From a bacterium (GTDB taxonomy: Bacteria; Bacillota; Bacilli; Lactobacillales; Streptococcaceae): a DNA stretch of 64,000 bases. The notes beneath the pieces are model-generated. The model worked only from the letters and a program-made list of their open reading frames with translations. It was not told where the DNA came from and searched no databases. The stretch covers positions 1-64,000 of the forward strand of contig CAJNCV010000003.1 in assembly GCA_905221385.1 (NCBI GenBank). The letters run 5' to 3'. The translations under genes and the position numbers were made by a program. Every line of letters begins with the position of its first letter. Position 1 is the first letter of the stretch. Positions 1 to 9,255 of this stretch are shown piece by piece.

Positions 1-370
1 CAATAGGCAGGACCTCCTGTCAACTGAAATAAGGGTAGATTTGGTAAAAAATTGAGCTGATTTGTTAGGTGAAATGTGAGTGCTTCTTTCAGAGCCTAGA
101 AAGGTTTTTTATCTACAATTTCTCTAGTCAACTCAACAGAAGCAGTTAGTTGGTTGCATGATGGGAATCGGCATCAATTGAAGATTTATCGAAAAATCAT
201 TCTTAGTGGAAAATAGAAGTTGAGAAATTTAGCAAAATTGAAAAATTTTGAAAGTTCTATAATAAAGTTGGCTACCCAGCCTACCTAAAAATGTAATGCT
301 TCAACTAGCTTATAGTTAGCTCCGCTAACTGAAAAATTTAAGAGAAATAGACAATTTTTTTATAAAAGCC
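1..370. other. Gene-free stretch upstream of ptsG
   Basis: No open frame with a ribosome binding site is visible on either strand. The only structure I see is a short perfect hairpin at 314-330 (AGTTAGC, loop TCC, GCTAACT). It is not followed by a clean T-run, so it could be a weak terminator of a gene outside the window. The rest is AT-rich and looks non-coding. Confidence 0.5.
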
Positions 371-440
371 TTTACAAAAAAAAATAAAAGTGGTATGATT
401 AATACATAACTAAGTGCAAACGTTTTCGTAAAACGTTTGC
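371..440 (+). promoter_or_regulatory. ptsG promoter with CcpA-type palindromic operator
   Basis: TTTACA at 371-376 and TATGAT at 394-399 are separated by 17 bp. About 16 bp further on, 416-440 is a perfect 25-bp palindrome: 11-bp arms GCAAACGTTTT / AAAACGTTTGC around CGT. Each half contains a near-consensus cre core (TGnAAnCG). CcpA binding just downstream of the start site would give roadblock-type catabolite control of the PTS gene. The repression sign is inferred. Confidence 0.75.
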
Positions 441-464
441 CTAAAAAATATAAAGGAGATTTGA

Positions 465-2651
465 ATGATGAAAGATACATTCAAAAATGTCTTGTCTTTC
501 GAATTTTGGCAAAAATTCGGTAAGGCATTGATGGTGGTTATCGCTGTTATGCCAGCGGCTGGATTGATGATTTCAATCGGTAAGTCGCTTGCATTGATTG
601 ACCCAAATCTTGCCCCACTTGTTATTACAGGTGGAATTCTTGAGCAAATCGGTTGGGGAGTTATCGGTAACCTTCATATTTTGTTTGCTCTTGCTATCGG
701 TGGTAGCTGGGCTAAAGAACGTGCAGGCGGTGCTTTTGCAGCAGGACTTGCCTTTATCTTAATCAACCGTATCACTGGTACAATCTTTAGTGTAAGCAGT
801 GATATGTTGAAAGATCCTAACGCAATGGTATCAACACTCTTTGGTAACTCTATCAAGGTTGCTGATTACTTCATTAGCGTACTTGAGGCACCAGCCCTTA
901 ACATGGGGGTATTTGTAGGGATTATCTCAGGTTTTGTAGGGGCAACTGCCTTTAACAAATACTACAACTTCCGTAAACTTCCAGATGCACTTTCATTCTT
1001 TAACGGAAAACGCTTCGTACCATTCGTTGTCATCCTTCGTTCAGCTATTGCAGCAATTGTACTTGCAGCTTTCTGGCCAGTAGTTCAAACAGGTATCAAT
1101 AACTTTGGTATTTGGATTGCCAACTCTCAAGAAACTGCTCCAGTTCTCGCACCATTCTTGTATGGTACTTTGGAACGTTTGCTCTTGCCATTTGGTCTTC
1201 ACCACATGTTGACAATCCCAATGAACTATACAGCTCTTGGTGGTACTTATGACATTTTAACTGGTGCAGCTAAAGGTACTCAAGTATTCGGTCAAGACCC
1301 ACTATGGCTTGCATGGGTAACAGACCTTGTAAACCTTAAAGGTACTGATGCTAGTCAATACCAACACTTGTTAGATACTGTTCACCCAGCTCGTTTCAAA
1401 GTTGGACAAATGATTGGTTCATTTGGTATCTTGATGGGTGTGGCTGTTGCTATCTACCGTAATGTTGATGCAGACAAGAAACACCAATACAAGGGTATGA
1501 TGATTGCGACAGCCCTTGCAACATTCTTGACAGGGGTTACTGAACCTATCGAGTATATGTTCATGTTCATCGCAACACCTCTTTACCTTGTTTATGCAGT
1601 AGTTCAAGGTGCTGCCTTTGCTATGGCAGATATCGTTCACCTTCGTGTGCACTCATTCGGTTCAATTGAATTCTTGACTCGTACTCCGCTAGCTATCAAC
1701 GCTGGTCTTGGTATGGATATCATTAACTTTATCTGGGTAACTGTCCTCTTTGCAGTCATCATGTACTTCATTGCCAACTTCATGATTAAGAAATTCAACT
1801 ATGCAACTCCAGGACGTAACGGAAACTATGAAACTGCTGAAGGAGCATCAGAAGATGCAGCTCCAGGAGAAACAAAAGTTGCAGCGGCTTCTCAAGCTGT
1901 AAATATCATTAACCTTCTTGGTGGTCGTGCAAACATCGTAGATGTAGATGCATGTATGACTCGTCTTCGTGTAACTGTTAAGGATGCAGATCGTGTTGGT
2001 ACTGAGGAACAATGGAAAGCCGAAGGCGCTATGGGGCTTGTCATGAAAGGACAAGGTGTCCAAGCTATCTACGGACCAAAAGCTGACGTATTGAAATCTG
2101 ATATCCAAGATATCCTTGACTCAGGTGAAGTAATTCCTGAAACTCTTCCAAGCCAAATGACAGAAGCTCAAAAAAATACTGTACATTTTAAAGGTGTAAC
2201 TGAGGAAGTTTACTCAGTAGCTGACGGTCAAGTTATTGCCTTGGAACAAGTGAAAGATCCAGTCTTTGCTCAAAAAATGATGGGTGATGGTTTTGCAGTA
2301 GAACCAGCAAATGGAAACATTGTATCTCCAGTTACAGGTACTGTATCAAGTATCTTCCCTACAAAACATGCTCTTGGTCTTGTCACTGACTCAGGTCTGG
2401 AAGTGCTTGTTCATATTGGTTTGGATACAGTAAGTCTTGAAGGAAAACCATTTACTGTCCATGTTTCTGAAGGACAAAAAGTGGCTGCTGGTGATCTTCT
2501 TGTCACAGCTGACTTGGATGCTATCCGTGCGGCAGGTCGCGAAACTTCAACAGTGGTTGTCTTTACAAATGGAGATGTTCTCAAATCTGTTAAATTAGAA
2601 CAAACTGGTTCTCTGGCAGCTAAAACAGCAGTTGCTAAAGTAGAATTGTAA
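465..2651 (+). CDS. ptsG: PTS transporter subunit IIABC, glucose type
   Basis: Membrane-bound phosphotransferase permease that imports and phosphorylates a hexose, most likely glucose. Domains in order are the EIIC membrane domain (about 1-450), an EIIB domain (about 475-560) with phosphocysteine Cys497 in DACMTRLR, and a C-terminal EIIA domain (about 590-720) with the active-site histidine His650 in VHIGLD. The length of 728 residues is normal for IICBA fusions. Two adjacent ATGs (465 and 468) follow AGGAG at 454-458, so either may be used. The gene stands alone behind a cre palindrome. Sugar specificity cannot be read from sequence alone; maltose-type members of this subfamily exist. Confidence 0.9.
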   Translation: MMKDTFKNVLSFEFWQKFGKALMVVIAVMPAAGLMISIGKSLALIDPNLAPLVITGGILEQIGWGVIGNLHILFALAIGGSWAKERAGGAFAAGLAFILINRITGTIFSVSSDMLKDPNAMVSTLFGNSIKVADYFISVLEAPALNMGVFVGIISGFVGATAFNKYYNFRKLPDALSFFNGKRFVPFVVILRSAIAAIVLAAFWPVVQTGINNFGIWIANSQETAPVLAPFLYGTLERLLLPFGLHHMLTIPMNYTALGGTYDILTGAAKGTQVFGQDPLWLAWVTDLVNLKGTDASQYQHLLDTVHPARFKVGQMIGSFGILMGVAVAIYRNVDADKKHQYKGMMIATALATFLTGVTEPIEYMFMFIATPLYLVYAVVQGAAFAMADIVHLRVHSFGSIEFLTRTPLAINAGLGMDIINFIWVTVLFAVIMYFIANFMIKKFNYATPGRNGNYETAEGASEDAAPGETKVAAASQAVNIINLLGGRANIVDVDACMTRLRVTVKDADRVGTEEQWKAEGAMGLVMKGQGVQAIYGPKADVLKSDIQDILDSGEVIPETLPSQMTEAQKNTVHFKGVTEEVYSVADGQVIALEQVKDPVFAQKMMGDGFAVEPANGNIVSPVTGTVSSIFPTKHALGLVTDSGLEVLVHIGLDTVSLEGKPFTVHVSEGQKVAAGDLLVTADLDAIRAAGRETSTVVVFTNGDVLKSVKLEQTGSLAAKTAVAKVEL

Positions 2652-2660
2652 TATACTTGG

Positions 2661-2691
2661 GGTTGGAAGCTGTTTTCCAACCTCTTGTTTT
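2661..2691 (+). terminator. Hairpin between ptsG and the EEP hydrolase gene
   Basis: GGTTGGAA (2661-2668) pairs with TTCCAACC (2675-2682) and is followed by TCTTGTTTT. This fits an intrinsic terminator or a leaky attenuator between ptsG and the next gene, which starts only 12 bp later. Confidence 0.5.
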
Positions 2692-2702
2692 AGGAGAAAA
2701 GC

Positions 2703-3518
2703 ATGAAATTTCTAACACTCAATACCCACAGTTGGATGGAGAAAGAAGCAGAGGAAAAATTCCAAATCTTATTCCAAGACATTCTTGATAAGGACTATGA
2801 TTTGATTTGTTTCCAAGAAATCAATCAAGAAATTACTTCTCCAGAAGTGGAGGTTGATTATCTTTATCAAGCTTTACCATCAGCAGAACCCATTCATCAA
2901 GACCACTATGTGAGACTTTTGGTTGAAAAGTTGGCTGAGAAAGGAAAAAATTACTACTGGACTTGGGCTTACAATCACATCGGCTATGATCGCTATCATG
3001 AAGGTGTAGCAATCTTATCTAAGACACCGATTCAAGCGCGTGAAATTTTAGTGTCAGATGTAGATGATCCAATGGACTATCATACTCGCCGTGTTGCCTT
3101 GGCTGAGACAGAGGTTGAAGGCAAGGAGCTAGCTCTTGCAAGCGTCCATCTCTCTTGGTGGGATAAAGGTTTCCAAGAAGAATGGGTACGATTTGAGGCC
3201 GTACTGAAGGATTTGAATAAACCTCTGATTCTGGCAGGTGATTTCAATAACCCAGCTGGTCAGGAAGGCTATCAAACGATTTTAGCTAGTCCATTAGGAT
3301 TACAAGACGCGTTTGAAGTTGCGAAAGAAAGAAGTGGCAGCTATACAGTACCACCAGAAATTGATGGTTGGAAAGGTAATTCTGAACCACTTCGAATCGA
3401 CTACGTCTTTACGACAAAAGAGTTAGAAGTAGAAAGTTTGCATGTGGTTTTTGATGGACAGAATAGTCCACAAGTCAGTGATCACTATGGTTTGAATGCC
3501 ATTTTACACTGGATATAA
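2703..3518 (+). CDS. Endonuclease/exonuclease/phosphatase family hydrolase
   Basis: A 271-residue metal-dependent phosphoesterase of the EEP (DNase I-like) fold. The family signatures are present in order: LTLNTHSW at the N-terminus, the metal-binding CFQEIN near residue 40, AGDFNNPAG near 180 and the terminal SDHYGL with the catalytic Asp-His pair. There is no signal peptide, so it should act in the cytoplasm. The start is supported by TTAGGAG 9 bp upstream. Substrates in this superfamily range from DNA to phospholipids and nucleotides, and nothing here selects among them. It lies 51 bp behind ptsG and may be partly co-transcribed, so a sugar-phosphate role is conceivable but unproven. Confidence 0.8.
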   Translation: MKFLTLNTHSWMEKEAEEKFQILFQDILDKDYDLICFQEINQEITSPEVEVDYLYQALPSAEPIHQDHYVRLLVEKLAEKGKNYYWTWAYNHIGYDRYHEGVAILSKTPIQAREILVSDVDDPMDYHTRRVALAETEVEGKELALASVHLSWWDKGFQEEWVRFEAVLKDLNKPLILAGDFNNPAGQEGYQTILASPLGLQDAFEVAKERSGSYTVPPEIDGWKGNSEPLRIDYVFTTKELEVESLHVVFDGQNSPQVSDHYGLNAILHWI

Positions 3519-3683
3519 ATATTTAAATAATCTAAGGCAAAACTTCCAATTTTTTGAAAAAGTGGAACGTCTTATTAGGAAATGTGGTATTTTTTCTATT
3601 ATATAGTTTCTAAGATTATCAATCACGAGATAGGCTTTCAAGTGAATTGAACAATAATATTTTATTACAGCAAAACTCCATGC

Positions 3684-3720
3684 AAAAAGCAACAGCTAAA
3701 AGATTAGTTGTTGCTTTTTT
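3684..3720. terminator. Bidirectional terminator
   Basis: AAAAAGCAAC (from 3684) and GTTGCTTTTTT (to 3720) form an A/T-flanked hairpin between the convergent EEP gene and the DUF1827 gene. Confidence 0.7.
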
Positions 3721-3734
3721 CTAGTCTTTAATTA

Positions 3735-4034
3735 TTATTTTATAGGGATTGAAATCTCAATCAATTTATCTGAATAGAGAGTCTTGATATTGGCTTCATC
3801 GACGCTTCCTTTGTCAATTTTACGTTTCAAGAAGAAGTCTTGGATGGTTTCGATTTCTGGTTCACGAATAGCGCGGTGTTTGTTGGAAATGAGGATTTCA
3901 TAGTGAAGCGGAGCTTGTGTGAAAACCACATCTGTATTTCCGGCCGAATAGACCTCGACAAGAGTTGCGTCAGTACTTTCTAATTGGCTTTTAACAAGTT
4001 GCGAGTGTGAATTAGTCGTGTTGATAAGCTTCAT
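3735..4034 (-). CDS. DUF1827 family protein
   Basis: A 99-residue soluble protein that I recognise as the lactic-acid-bacterial DUF1827 family from its N-terminus (MKLINTTNSHSQLV) and the closing LIEISIPIK. There are no cysteines, signal peptide or membrane segments. Function is unknown. GGAGGA precedes the ATG, and an extended -10 lies 27 bp upstream. It is transcribed alone or together with the downstream-facing terminator at 3684-3720. The family assignment is from memory of the conserved ends and is moderately sure. Confidence 0.65.
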   Translation of the reverse strand: MKLINTTNSHSQLVKSQLESTDATLVEVYSAGNTDVVFTQAPLHYEILISNKHRAIREPEIETIQDFFLKRKIDKGSVDEANIKTLYSDKLIEISIPIK

Positions 4035-4060
4035 AACAGTTCCTCCGATTTTCTAACTCT

Positions 4061-4069
4061 ATTATAGCA
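4061..4069 (-). promoter_or_regulatory. Extended -10 promoter of the DUF1827 gene
   Basis: On the minus strand the sequence reads TGC TATAAT (hexamer 4066-4061, TG extension 4069-4067), 27 bp before the start codon at 4034. Confidence 0.6.
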
Positions 4070-4092
4070 CTTTTTGGATAAAATCGTGTATT

Positions 4093-4545
4093 TTAGTCAA
4101 TTCCATGCTGGATTTTCCAAGCTTCAATTCCCCATTTGTGGCTACCGCGTTTGAGTTTTTCTATTGCCTCGTCAATAGGAAACCAAGCAATATGATTAAA
4201 ATCTTCTAATGGTTTTTGTATTTCTTGGAAAGAAATGGCTTCGTAGAGATAAGCTGGATTGTAGTAGTAAGTGTCACGGTGGCGAGAGTAGAAATACTCA
4301 TCAGCTTGTCCGAAGTAGCTTCCGATTTCAACTGTAAAGCCTAGTTCTTCGATTAGTTCTCTCTTTAGTGCTTCCTGATGGTCTTCGCCCGCTTCAATCT
4401 CTCCACCTGGCAAGAACCAAGCACCATTGGGAGCTTGAACTAAAACGATTTGTTTTTTTTCAGGATCAGGAATAACTGCGTAAACACCATAGCGGGGATG
4501 GTAGGTCACATTCTCTTTTTTTTCACCAAAAGTTGGGTTGGCCAT
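4093..4545 (-). CDS. NUDIX hydrolase
   Basis: A 150-residue Nudix-fold pyrophosphohydrolase acting on nucleoside diphosphate-linked substrates. The Nudix box is complete at about residues 47-69: GGEIEAGED, then REL, then IEELGF, with the metal-binding glutamates. I place the start at ATG 4545 (MANPTFGEKK) because GAGGAAA lies 8 bp upstream. The frame stays open for 21 more residues without a good ribosome site. The substrate cannot be told from sequence. The gene ends 59 bp upstream of the DUF1827 start and may be read from its own promoter. Confidence 0.85.
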   Translation of the reverse strand: MANPTFGEKKENVTYHPRYGVYAVIPDPEKKQIVLVQAPNGAWFLPGGEIEAGEDHQEALKRELIEELGFTVEIGSYFGQADEYFYSRHRDTYYYNPAYLYEAISFQEIQKPLEDFNHIAWFPIDEAIEKLKRGSHKWGIEAWKIQHGID

Positions 4546-4695
4546 TGCATTTTCCTCATTCTCTAGTATCTTTATTATTATCATAATGGACGAGGGGCAA
4601 GCTGTCAAGAATAAACCAACGAACTTGTGCAGAAAAAGCTAGTTTGTCTGGATCAATATTTGTCTAGTTAAACTTTCCAACCCTAGCACTATAAC

Positions 4696-4716
4696 TGGTA
4701 TAATAAAAGAGAGGTG
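4696..4716 (+). promoter_or_regulatory. Extended -10 promoter and RBS of the WYL regulator gene
   Basis: TGG TATAAT (hexamer 4699-4704) is followed by GAGGTG at 4711-4716 and the ATG at 4722, giving a very short leader. Confidence 0.65.
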
Positions 4717-4721
4717 ATTTT

Positions 4722-5624
4722 ATGGCAGAATCAAGACTATTTCGTATCCTATACCTACTTTTAGAAAAAGGCAGTACAACGGCTCCTGAATTAGCCCGAT
4801 TATTTGAAGTATCTGTACGAACGATTTATCGCGATATTGAGCGGTTGAGTATGGCAGGGATTACTCTGTATTCGATACCTGGAAAGGCGGGCGGGATCTT
4901 TTTAATGAAAGACTTTGTTCTGGATCGCACTCTAGTTTCTGAGGATGAAAAATTAGAACTTCTATCAGCTTTGCAAGGAATTCAAGCCTTGACCGATGAC
5001 AGGCAAGATCTGTTACTTGAAAAGTTGGAATCTATTTTTCAAGTTTCTACCAGTCCTTGGATAGAGGTAGACTTGACTGACTGGAGAAAACGAAAAGATC
5101 AAAAAGAATTATTTGATAACATCAAACATGCTATTCTAGAGAAAAGGCAACTGGTGATTACTTATCTAGGTGGGTGTGGTCAGAAAACGATTCGTACAGT
5201 CGAGCCCTTTAAACTCGTATTTAAAAAGAGGGATTGGTACCTTCATGCCTACTGTTATTTGAAGGAAGAGTGGCGTTTTTTCAAATTATCTAGAATTAGG
5301 AATTATCATCTAACAACTGAAACAGTGAAGCAGAAAAATGTGCTGGATTGCGTTGATGGTTCAGATCAAGTGGCACATCAAATCGAAGTTTCCTTGAAGT
5401 TTAGTCCCAAGCTTGCTTTCCGAGTTTATGAAGATTTTTCAGAAGATGAGATTAGCTTGGAGAAAGATGGATGTTATTATGTCAAGACAGTCCTACCAGA
5501 GCATGAAAGTCTGTATACTTATCTCCTGTCTTATCTAAATGGAGTGGAAATACTCGCCCCCAATCATCTGAAGAAGGAATTGCTTTCTAGACTAGAAAAA
5601 ATCCAAAAACTTTACAAACCTTGA
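4722..5624 (+). CDS. HTH and WYL domain transcriptional regulator (YafY type)
   Basis: A 300-residue DNA-binding regulator. Residues 1-60 form a winged HTH of the HTH_11/DeoR type (APELARLFEVSVRTIYRDIERL). The middle and C-terminal parts carry a WYL ligand-sensing domain (RQLVITYLGG, then RDWYLHAYC and FKLSRI at about residues 142-195). WYL proteins usually respond to a small molecule or nucleic acid. It lies 54 bp upstream of the GyrI-like gene, a pairing often seen in Firmicutes, so that gene is its likely target or partner. Confidence 0.85.
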   Translation: MAESRLFRILYLLLEKGSTTAPELARLFEVSVRTIYRDIERLSMAGITLYSIPGKAGGIFLMKDFVLDRTLVSEDEKLELLSALQGIQALTDDRQDLLLEKLESIFQVSTSPWIEVDLTDWRKRKDQKELFDNIKHAILEKRQLVITYLGGCGQKTIRTVEPFKLVFKKRDWYLHAYCYLKEEWRFFKLSRIRNYHLTTETVKQKNVLDCVDGSDQVAHQIEVSLKFSPKLAFRVYEDFSEDEISLEKDGCYYVKTVLPEHESLYTYLLSYLNGVEILAPNHLKKELLSRLEKIQKLYKP

Positions 5625-5643
5625 CAAAAGATGTCAGGGTTTT
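5619..5643 (+). terminator. Possible terminator overlapping the WYL gene stop
   Basis: CCTTGACA (5619-5626) pairs with TGTCAGGG (5632-5639) around AAAGA and is followed by TTTT. The stem includes the stop codon of the WYL gene. A TGC TATACT box (5646-5654) follows at once and probably starts the next gene. Confidence 0.45.
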
Positions 5644-5678
5644 AATGCTATACTAGAGATAGAAAGGAGAAGAACCAA

Positions 5679-6293
5679 ATGAAATACGAATGGAGAAAAG
5701 AAGCAAAAGCTCTTTATCAAGTTAAGGCTAAGCCCAGCATCTTGAAGGTGTCAGGTCAATCCTATATCGTGATTGATGGTAAAGGCGATCCAAATCAAGA
5801 AGATTTTTCAGAACGCGTGGGGGCCTTATATGCTTTAGCCTATGCGATAAAGATGAAGTATAAAAAAACTCCTCTGGATGAGGTTTACACTGATTTTACT
5901 GTCTTTCCTTTAGAAGGTGTATGGAAAAAGGAGAAGGAGGGAGAACTGGTAAAAAGTGAGCTTTCTTATAGCATTATGATTGGGCAACCCGATTTTATTA
6001 CGAGAGAACTATTTGAAAACGCTATGGAAGAGGTCAAAATCAAGAAGCCAAATCCTCTCTATGAGGCTATTCGTTTTGAAAAGATAGAAGAAGGCCAAAG
6101 TCTTGCTATGCTTCATGTAGGACCTTTTGATACTGAAAATGAGACTTTTGCAGAGATGGAGCGTTTTTGTCAACTTCATAAGCCAAAAAGAACTTCGGAA
6201 ATCCACCGAGAAATCTATCTCAGTAATCTTCATCGAACGGAGCCATGCAAATTAAAAACAATTCTTCGCTATCAGGTTCAAGAGGAGAACTAA
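5679..6293 (+). CDS. GyrI-like small-molecule-binding domain protein
   Basis: A 204-residue protein of the GyrI-like / SBP_bac family, the ligand-binding fold found in BmrR and SbmC, here as a stand-alone protein. The N-terminal KYEWRKEAKALYQVKAKPS, the ALYALAYAIKMKYKK helix and LAMLHVGPFDTENETF near residue 150 are typical. It has no DNA-binding domain. AAAGGAG precedes the ATG. The upstream WYL regulator suggests the two form a sensing or detoxification module, but this is inference. The ligand is unknown. Confidence 0.75.
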   Translation: MKYEWRKEAKALYQVKAKPSILKVSGQSYIVIDGKGDPNQEDFSERVGALYALAYAIKMKYKKTPLDEVYTDFTVFPLEGVWKKEKEGELVKSELSYSIMIGQPDFITRELFENAMEEVKIKKPNPLYEAIRFEKIEEGQSLAMLHVGPFDTENETFAEMERFCQLHKPKRTSEIHREIYLSNLHRTEPCKLKTILRYQVQEEN

Positions 6294-6326
6294 AAAGAAC
6301 AGGAAATCTTGTTTCCTGTTCTTTTT
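6292..6326. terminator. Strong bidirectional terminator
   Basis: A perfect 15-bp stem (6292-6306 with 6312-6326, core AGAACAGGAAA) with a 5-nt loop and A/T-rich ends. It serves both the GyrI-like gene and the convergent clpE. Confidence 0.9.
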
Positions 6327-6333
6327 ATGAGAT

Positions 6334-8592
6334 TTATTCTTCTATTTCAGAAGCAATCTCTTCTGTTTTCTCACTTTTCTTTGCAGATTTGATTTGAATC
6401 TTTCCATTACTTGTCATGACTGCCTTGAGGTCTTTTTCACTTGGGTTTTCAAGGTAGTAGTCAGTGATTGCATCCTCGATATGGTCTTGAATGGTGCGAC
6501 GGAGTGGCCGTGCCCCCATTTTTGGATCATAACCTAAGTCAACCAACTTTTCCTTGACCTTGTCTGTCACATCGAGGTGGATATTGTTGCTAGAGAGGCG
6601 TTTGTTGACATCTGCTAGCATGAGTTCGACGATTTGGAGAAGGTTGTCCTTGCTGAGAGGTTTAAATTCGATGATGCCATCAAAGCGGTTCATAAACTCT
6701 GGACTAAAGAAGTTGCCGAGTTCACCGAGGACAGAGTTGGTTCGACCTTCACGAGCAGCTCCAAAACCAACGCTAGCTTCGGCCTTACCAGTACCCGCAT
6801 TTGAGGTCATGATAATGATGGCATCCTTAAAGCTAACTGTACGTCCTTGCCCATCAGTCAAACGACCATCGTCCAAGACTTGAAGGAACATGTGCATCAC
6901 ATCTGGGTGAGCTTTCTCTACTTCATCGAGAAGGATGAGAGAGTAGGGATTGCGACGAACTTTTTCTGTTAATTGCCCCGCTTCATCGTAGCCTACATAT
7001 CCTGGAGGGGCTCCGACTAATTTAGCCACACTGTGTTTTTCCATGTATTCACTCATATCAAAGCGAATCATGCTGTCAGCAGAACCAAAGAGTTCAATGG
7101 CCAGTTGTTTGGAAAGTTCTGTTTTACCGACACCAGTTGGTCCGACAAAGAGGAAACTTCCGATTGGCCGGTTAGGAGTTCCAAGACCAACACGATTACG
7201 ACGGATGGCTTTGGCAATCTTATCGACAGCTTCATCTTGACCAATGACATGGGTCTTGAGGTCGTCTGCTAGATGGATAAGCTGAGATTGTTCCTTTTCT
7301 TTGAGTTCTCCGACAGGAATATTGGTTTTCTGCTCAATGATATGCTCAATAGTTTTCTCGCTGATGATTGGAGTATCCTGGTCGGTCACCTTATTTTTCT
7401 GCATTTCCTTATACTTGGCAATCTGATCACGGAAATAAGCAGCCTTTTCAAAATCTTCCTCTCGTGTAGCTTGAGCCTTGAGATTCTCAGCTTCAATTAA
7501 ACGCTGATCAATCACTTTAGGATCAACAAAGTTCAGTGTCAGATTCATCTTAGAACCAGCTTCATCTAACAGGTCAATAGCCTTGTCTGGCAAGAAGCGG
7601 TCTTGGATGTAGCGGTTGGAAAGAGTAGCAGCAGCTTCGATAGCAGCGTCTGTGTACTTGACGTGATGATAGTCTTCGTATTTTTTTTGAACCCCTTTTA
7701 GGATAGTAATGGTTTCTTCGACAGTTGGTTCATCTACCTTGACAGGCTGCATACGGCGTTCGAGGGCAGCATCTTTTTCAATGATACGGTATTCATTGAG
7801 AGTAGTGGCGCCGACCAGTTGCAATTCACCACGGGCAAGGGCAGGTTTGAGGATATTTCCTGCATCCATATTGCCATCGCCAGCTGATCCTGCACCAACA
7901 ATTTCATGGATTTCATCGATAAAGAGAATGATGTCCTCGCGTTTGCGGATTTCTTCCATAAGCTTTTGCATACGTTCTTCAAATTGGCCTCGAATCCCTG
8001 TTCCTTGGACTAGACTGACCACATCCAGACGGATGACTTGCTTGCCTTGGAGTTTATGGGGAACATCACCATCAACGATTTTTTGGGCTAGACCTTCCAC
8101 AACGGCTGTTTTACCAACACCAGGTTCACCGATAAGGACTGGATTGTTCTTGGTTCGACGGTTGAGGATTTCGATAACGCGGATAATCTCCTCATCTCGA
8201 CCGATAACAGGATCAATATCTCCTCGACGGGCAATCTCGGTTATGTTGATACCATATTCCTCTAGGAGACCTCTTTCTTGGCTAGGAGGTGTTTGAAGTG
8301 GGCCACGGTTTTGAGGTCCGTAGCCCCCATTTCCTCCATATCCTCCACCCGATTGAGTTGGAGGAACGTTATTGGAAGAAGGTCTGAAATTGTTCAAATC
8401 ATTGAAAAAGTCTCCAAAAGGATCAAAGTCACGATTGTTTAGGTCAGTCATTCCTTTAAAGAGGGTATTGTTTGGGTCCGTTTTGATAATTTTATAGCAA
8501 TTTTGACAGAGATCAATTTGTTTTTGCTGTCCATTAATATTGGTATACAGATGAATTGTTGAGTCGTTAATTTTACAGTTTTGACAGAGCAT
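6334..8592 (-). CDS. clpE: ATP-dependent Clp protease ATP-binding subunit ClpE
   Basis: A 752-residue AAA+ unfoldase that delivers damaged proteins to ClpP. It starts with the ClpE-type zinc finger (Cys3, Cys6, Cys29, Cys32), followed by a Gly/Asn-rich linker. The first AAA+ domain has Walker A GEPGVGKT near residue 160 and Walker [13 protein letters not shown]-like coiled segment lies near 370-400. The second AAA+ domain has GPTGVGKT near 480, and a C-terminal D2-small domain follows. The zinc finger separates ClpE from ClpC and ClpB. The promoter carries a CtsR box, so it belongs to the heat-shock Clp regulon. It is monocistronic. Confidence 0.95.
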   Translation of the reverse strand: MLCQNCKINDSTIHLYTNINGQQKQIDLCQNCYKIIKTDPNNTLFKGMTDLNNRDFDPFGDFFNDLNNFRPSSNNVPPTQSGGGYGGNGGYGPQNRGPLQTPPSQERGLLEEYGINITEIARRGDIDPVIGRDEEIIRVIEILNRRTKNNPVLIGEPGVGKTAVVEGLAQKIVDGDVPHKLQGKQVIRLDVVSLVQGTGIRGQFEERMQKLMEEIRKREDIILFIDEIHEIVGAGSAGDGNMDAGNILKPALARGELQLVGATTLNEYRIIEKDAALERRMQPVKVDEPTVEETITILKGVQKKYEDYHHVKYTDAAIEAAATLSNRYIQDRFLPDKAIDLLDEAGSKMNLTLNFVDPKVIDQRLIEAENLKAQATREEDFEKAAYFRDQIAKYKEMQKNKVTDQDTPIISEKTIEHIIEQKTNIPVGELKEKEQSQLIHLADDLKTHVIGQDEAVDKIAKAIRRNRVGLGTPNRPIGSFLFVGPTGVGKTELSKQLAIELFGSADSMIRFDMSEYMEKHSVAKLVGAPPGYVGYDEAGQLTEKVRRNPYSLILLDEVEKAHPDVMHMFLQVLDDGRLTDGQGRTVSFKDAIIIMTSNAGTGKAEASVGFGAAREGRTNSVLGELGNFFSPEFMNRFDGIIEFKPLSKDNLLQIVELMLADVNKRLSSNNIHLDVTDKVKEKLVDLGYDPKMGARPLRRTIQDHIEDAITDYYLENPSEKDLKAVMTSNGKIQIKSAKKSEKTEEIASEIEE

Positions 8593-8634
8593 ACATCTAC
8601 CTCATTTCATTCTTATCCTTGGCCCAAGAAAAAA

Positions 8635-8692
8635 GGTCAAAAATAGTCAAAGTTTTATACTCTCATTATAGCATGATTAAGGTGTAAAGCAA
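8635..8692 (-). promoter_or_regulatory. clpE promoter with CtsR operator
   Basis: On the minus strand, TTGCTT (8692-8687) and TATAAT (8670-8665) are 16 bp apart. Just downstream, 8635-8651 reads GGTCAAAAATAGTCAAA on the plus strand, a full match to the 17-nt CtsR heptad repeat. It covers the transcription start region, as expected for repression. Confidence 0.9.
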
Positions 8693-8833
8693 GTAAAAAG
8701 ATTGGGAAGTGGTCGTTTTTGTAAGAGAGATTCATGGAGAATCAAGCGACTTTGAAGGTAAGAAAAAATCCCATTTGTAGTCACAAAAAGGATTCTCATT
8801 CATAAGGGAGAGGTTCCCCCTGCTGTTTTTATA

Positions 8834-9064
8834 TTAGTAAAGGAGTTCGTAGATCTCCATTGCAATCAAATCAATGCTATCAAAGGTATAGGTTTCACGT
8901 GCTTCAACATCGCGAAGGGTGAAGAGTGATCCATTCTCTTCGTCATGGCTGTAGGCAACTTCTGCAACAACAACACCCTCACGTTCAAAATTACGTTTTA
9001 GATTTCCACCATCTTTTGTCATTGCTTCTAGGCGGTTGATGATTCTAACCAAATGTGATTCCAT
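8834..9064 (-). CDS. DUF1797 (YkuJ-like) family protein
   Basis: A 76-residue soluble protein of the DUF1797/YkuJ family, recognised from MESHLVRIINRLEAM and the conserved C-terminus FDSIDLIAMEIYELLY. No function is established. The start follows GGAGGAG. It lies upstream of clpE in the same direction but with a 240-bp gap and a separate clpE promoter, so it is probably its own transcription unit. Confidence 0.75.
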   Translation of the reverse strand: MESHLVRIINRLEAMTKDGGNLKRNFEREGVVVAEVAYSHDEENGSLFTLRDVEARETYTFDSIDLIAMEIYELLY

Positions 9065-9193
9065 TTTGATTCTCCTCCATTTCTTATCGTTTCTATTTTA
9101 CCATAAACAAGAGGTAGTTGACTAGAAAAAAACTGTGATTTCTCTCTATTTCTCTATTCTATCAAGTTTATTGTCAAAATCAGAGAAAAAGGA

Positions 9194-9222
9194 TTGCATT
9201 TTAATTCAATTCATGTTATAAT
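9194..9222 (+). promoter_or_regulatory. Promoter of the first amino-acid ABC pair
   Basis: TTGCAT (9194-9199), 17 bp, TATAAT (9217-9222). Confidence 0.75.
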
Positions 9223-9255
9223 CATACAATCTAGTACATAGAAAGTTGATTGAAT

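Noticed and set aside
3504..3692. 62-codon minus-strand frame after the EEP gene
   Set aside because: No ribosome site, runs over the terminator at 3684-3720, and overlaps the end of the EEP gene.
7709..8296. 195-codon open frame on the plus strand inside clpE
   Set aside because: Arginine/serine-rich shadow of the well-supported clpE gene, without a ribosome site.
8760..8830. Inverted-repeat-like sequence between clpE and the YkuJ-like gene
   Set aside because: Only short, imperfect pairing (GGGA/TCCC) and no clean T-run; too weak to call a terminator.
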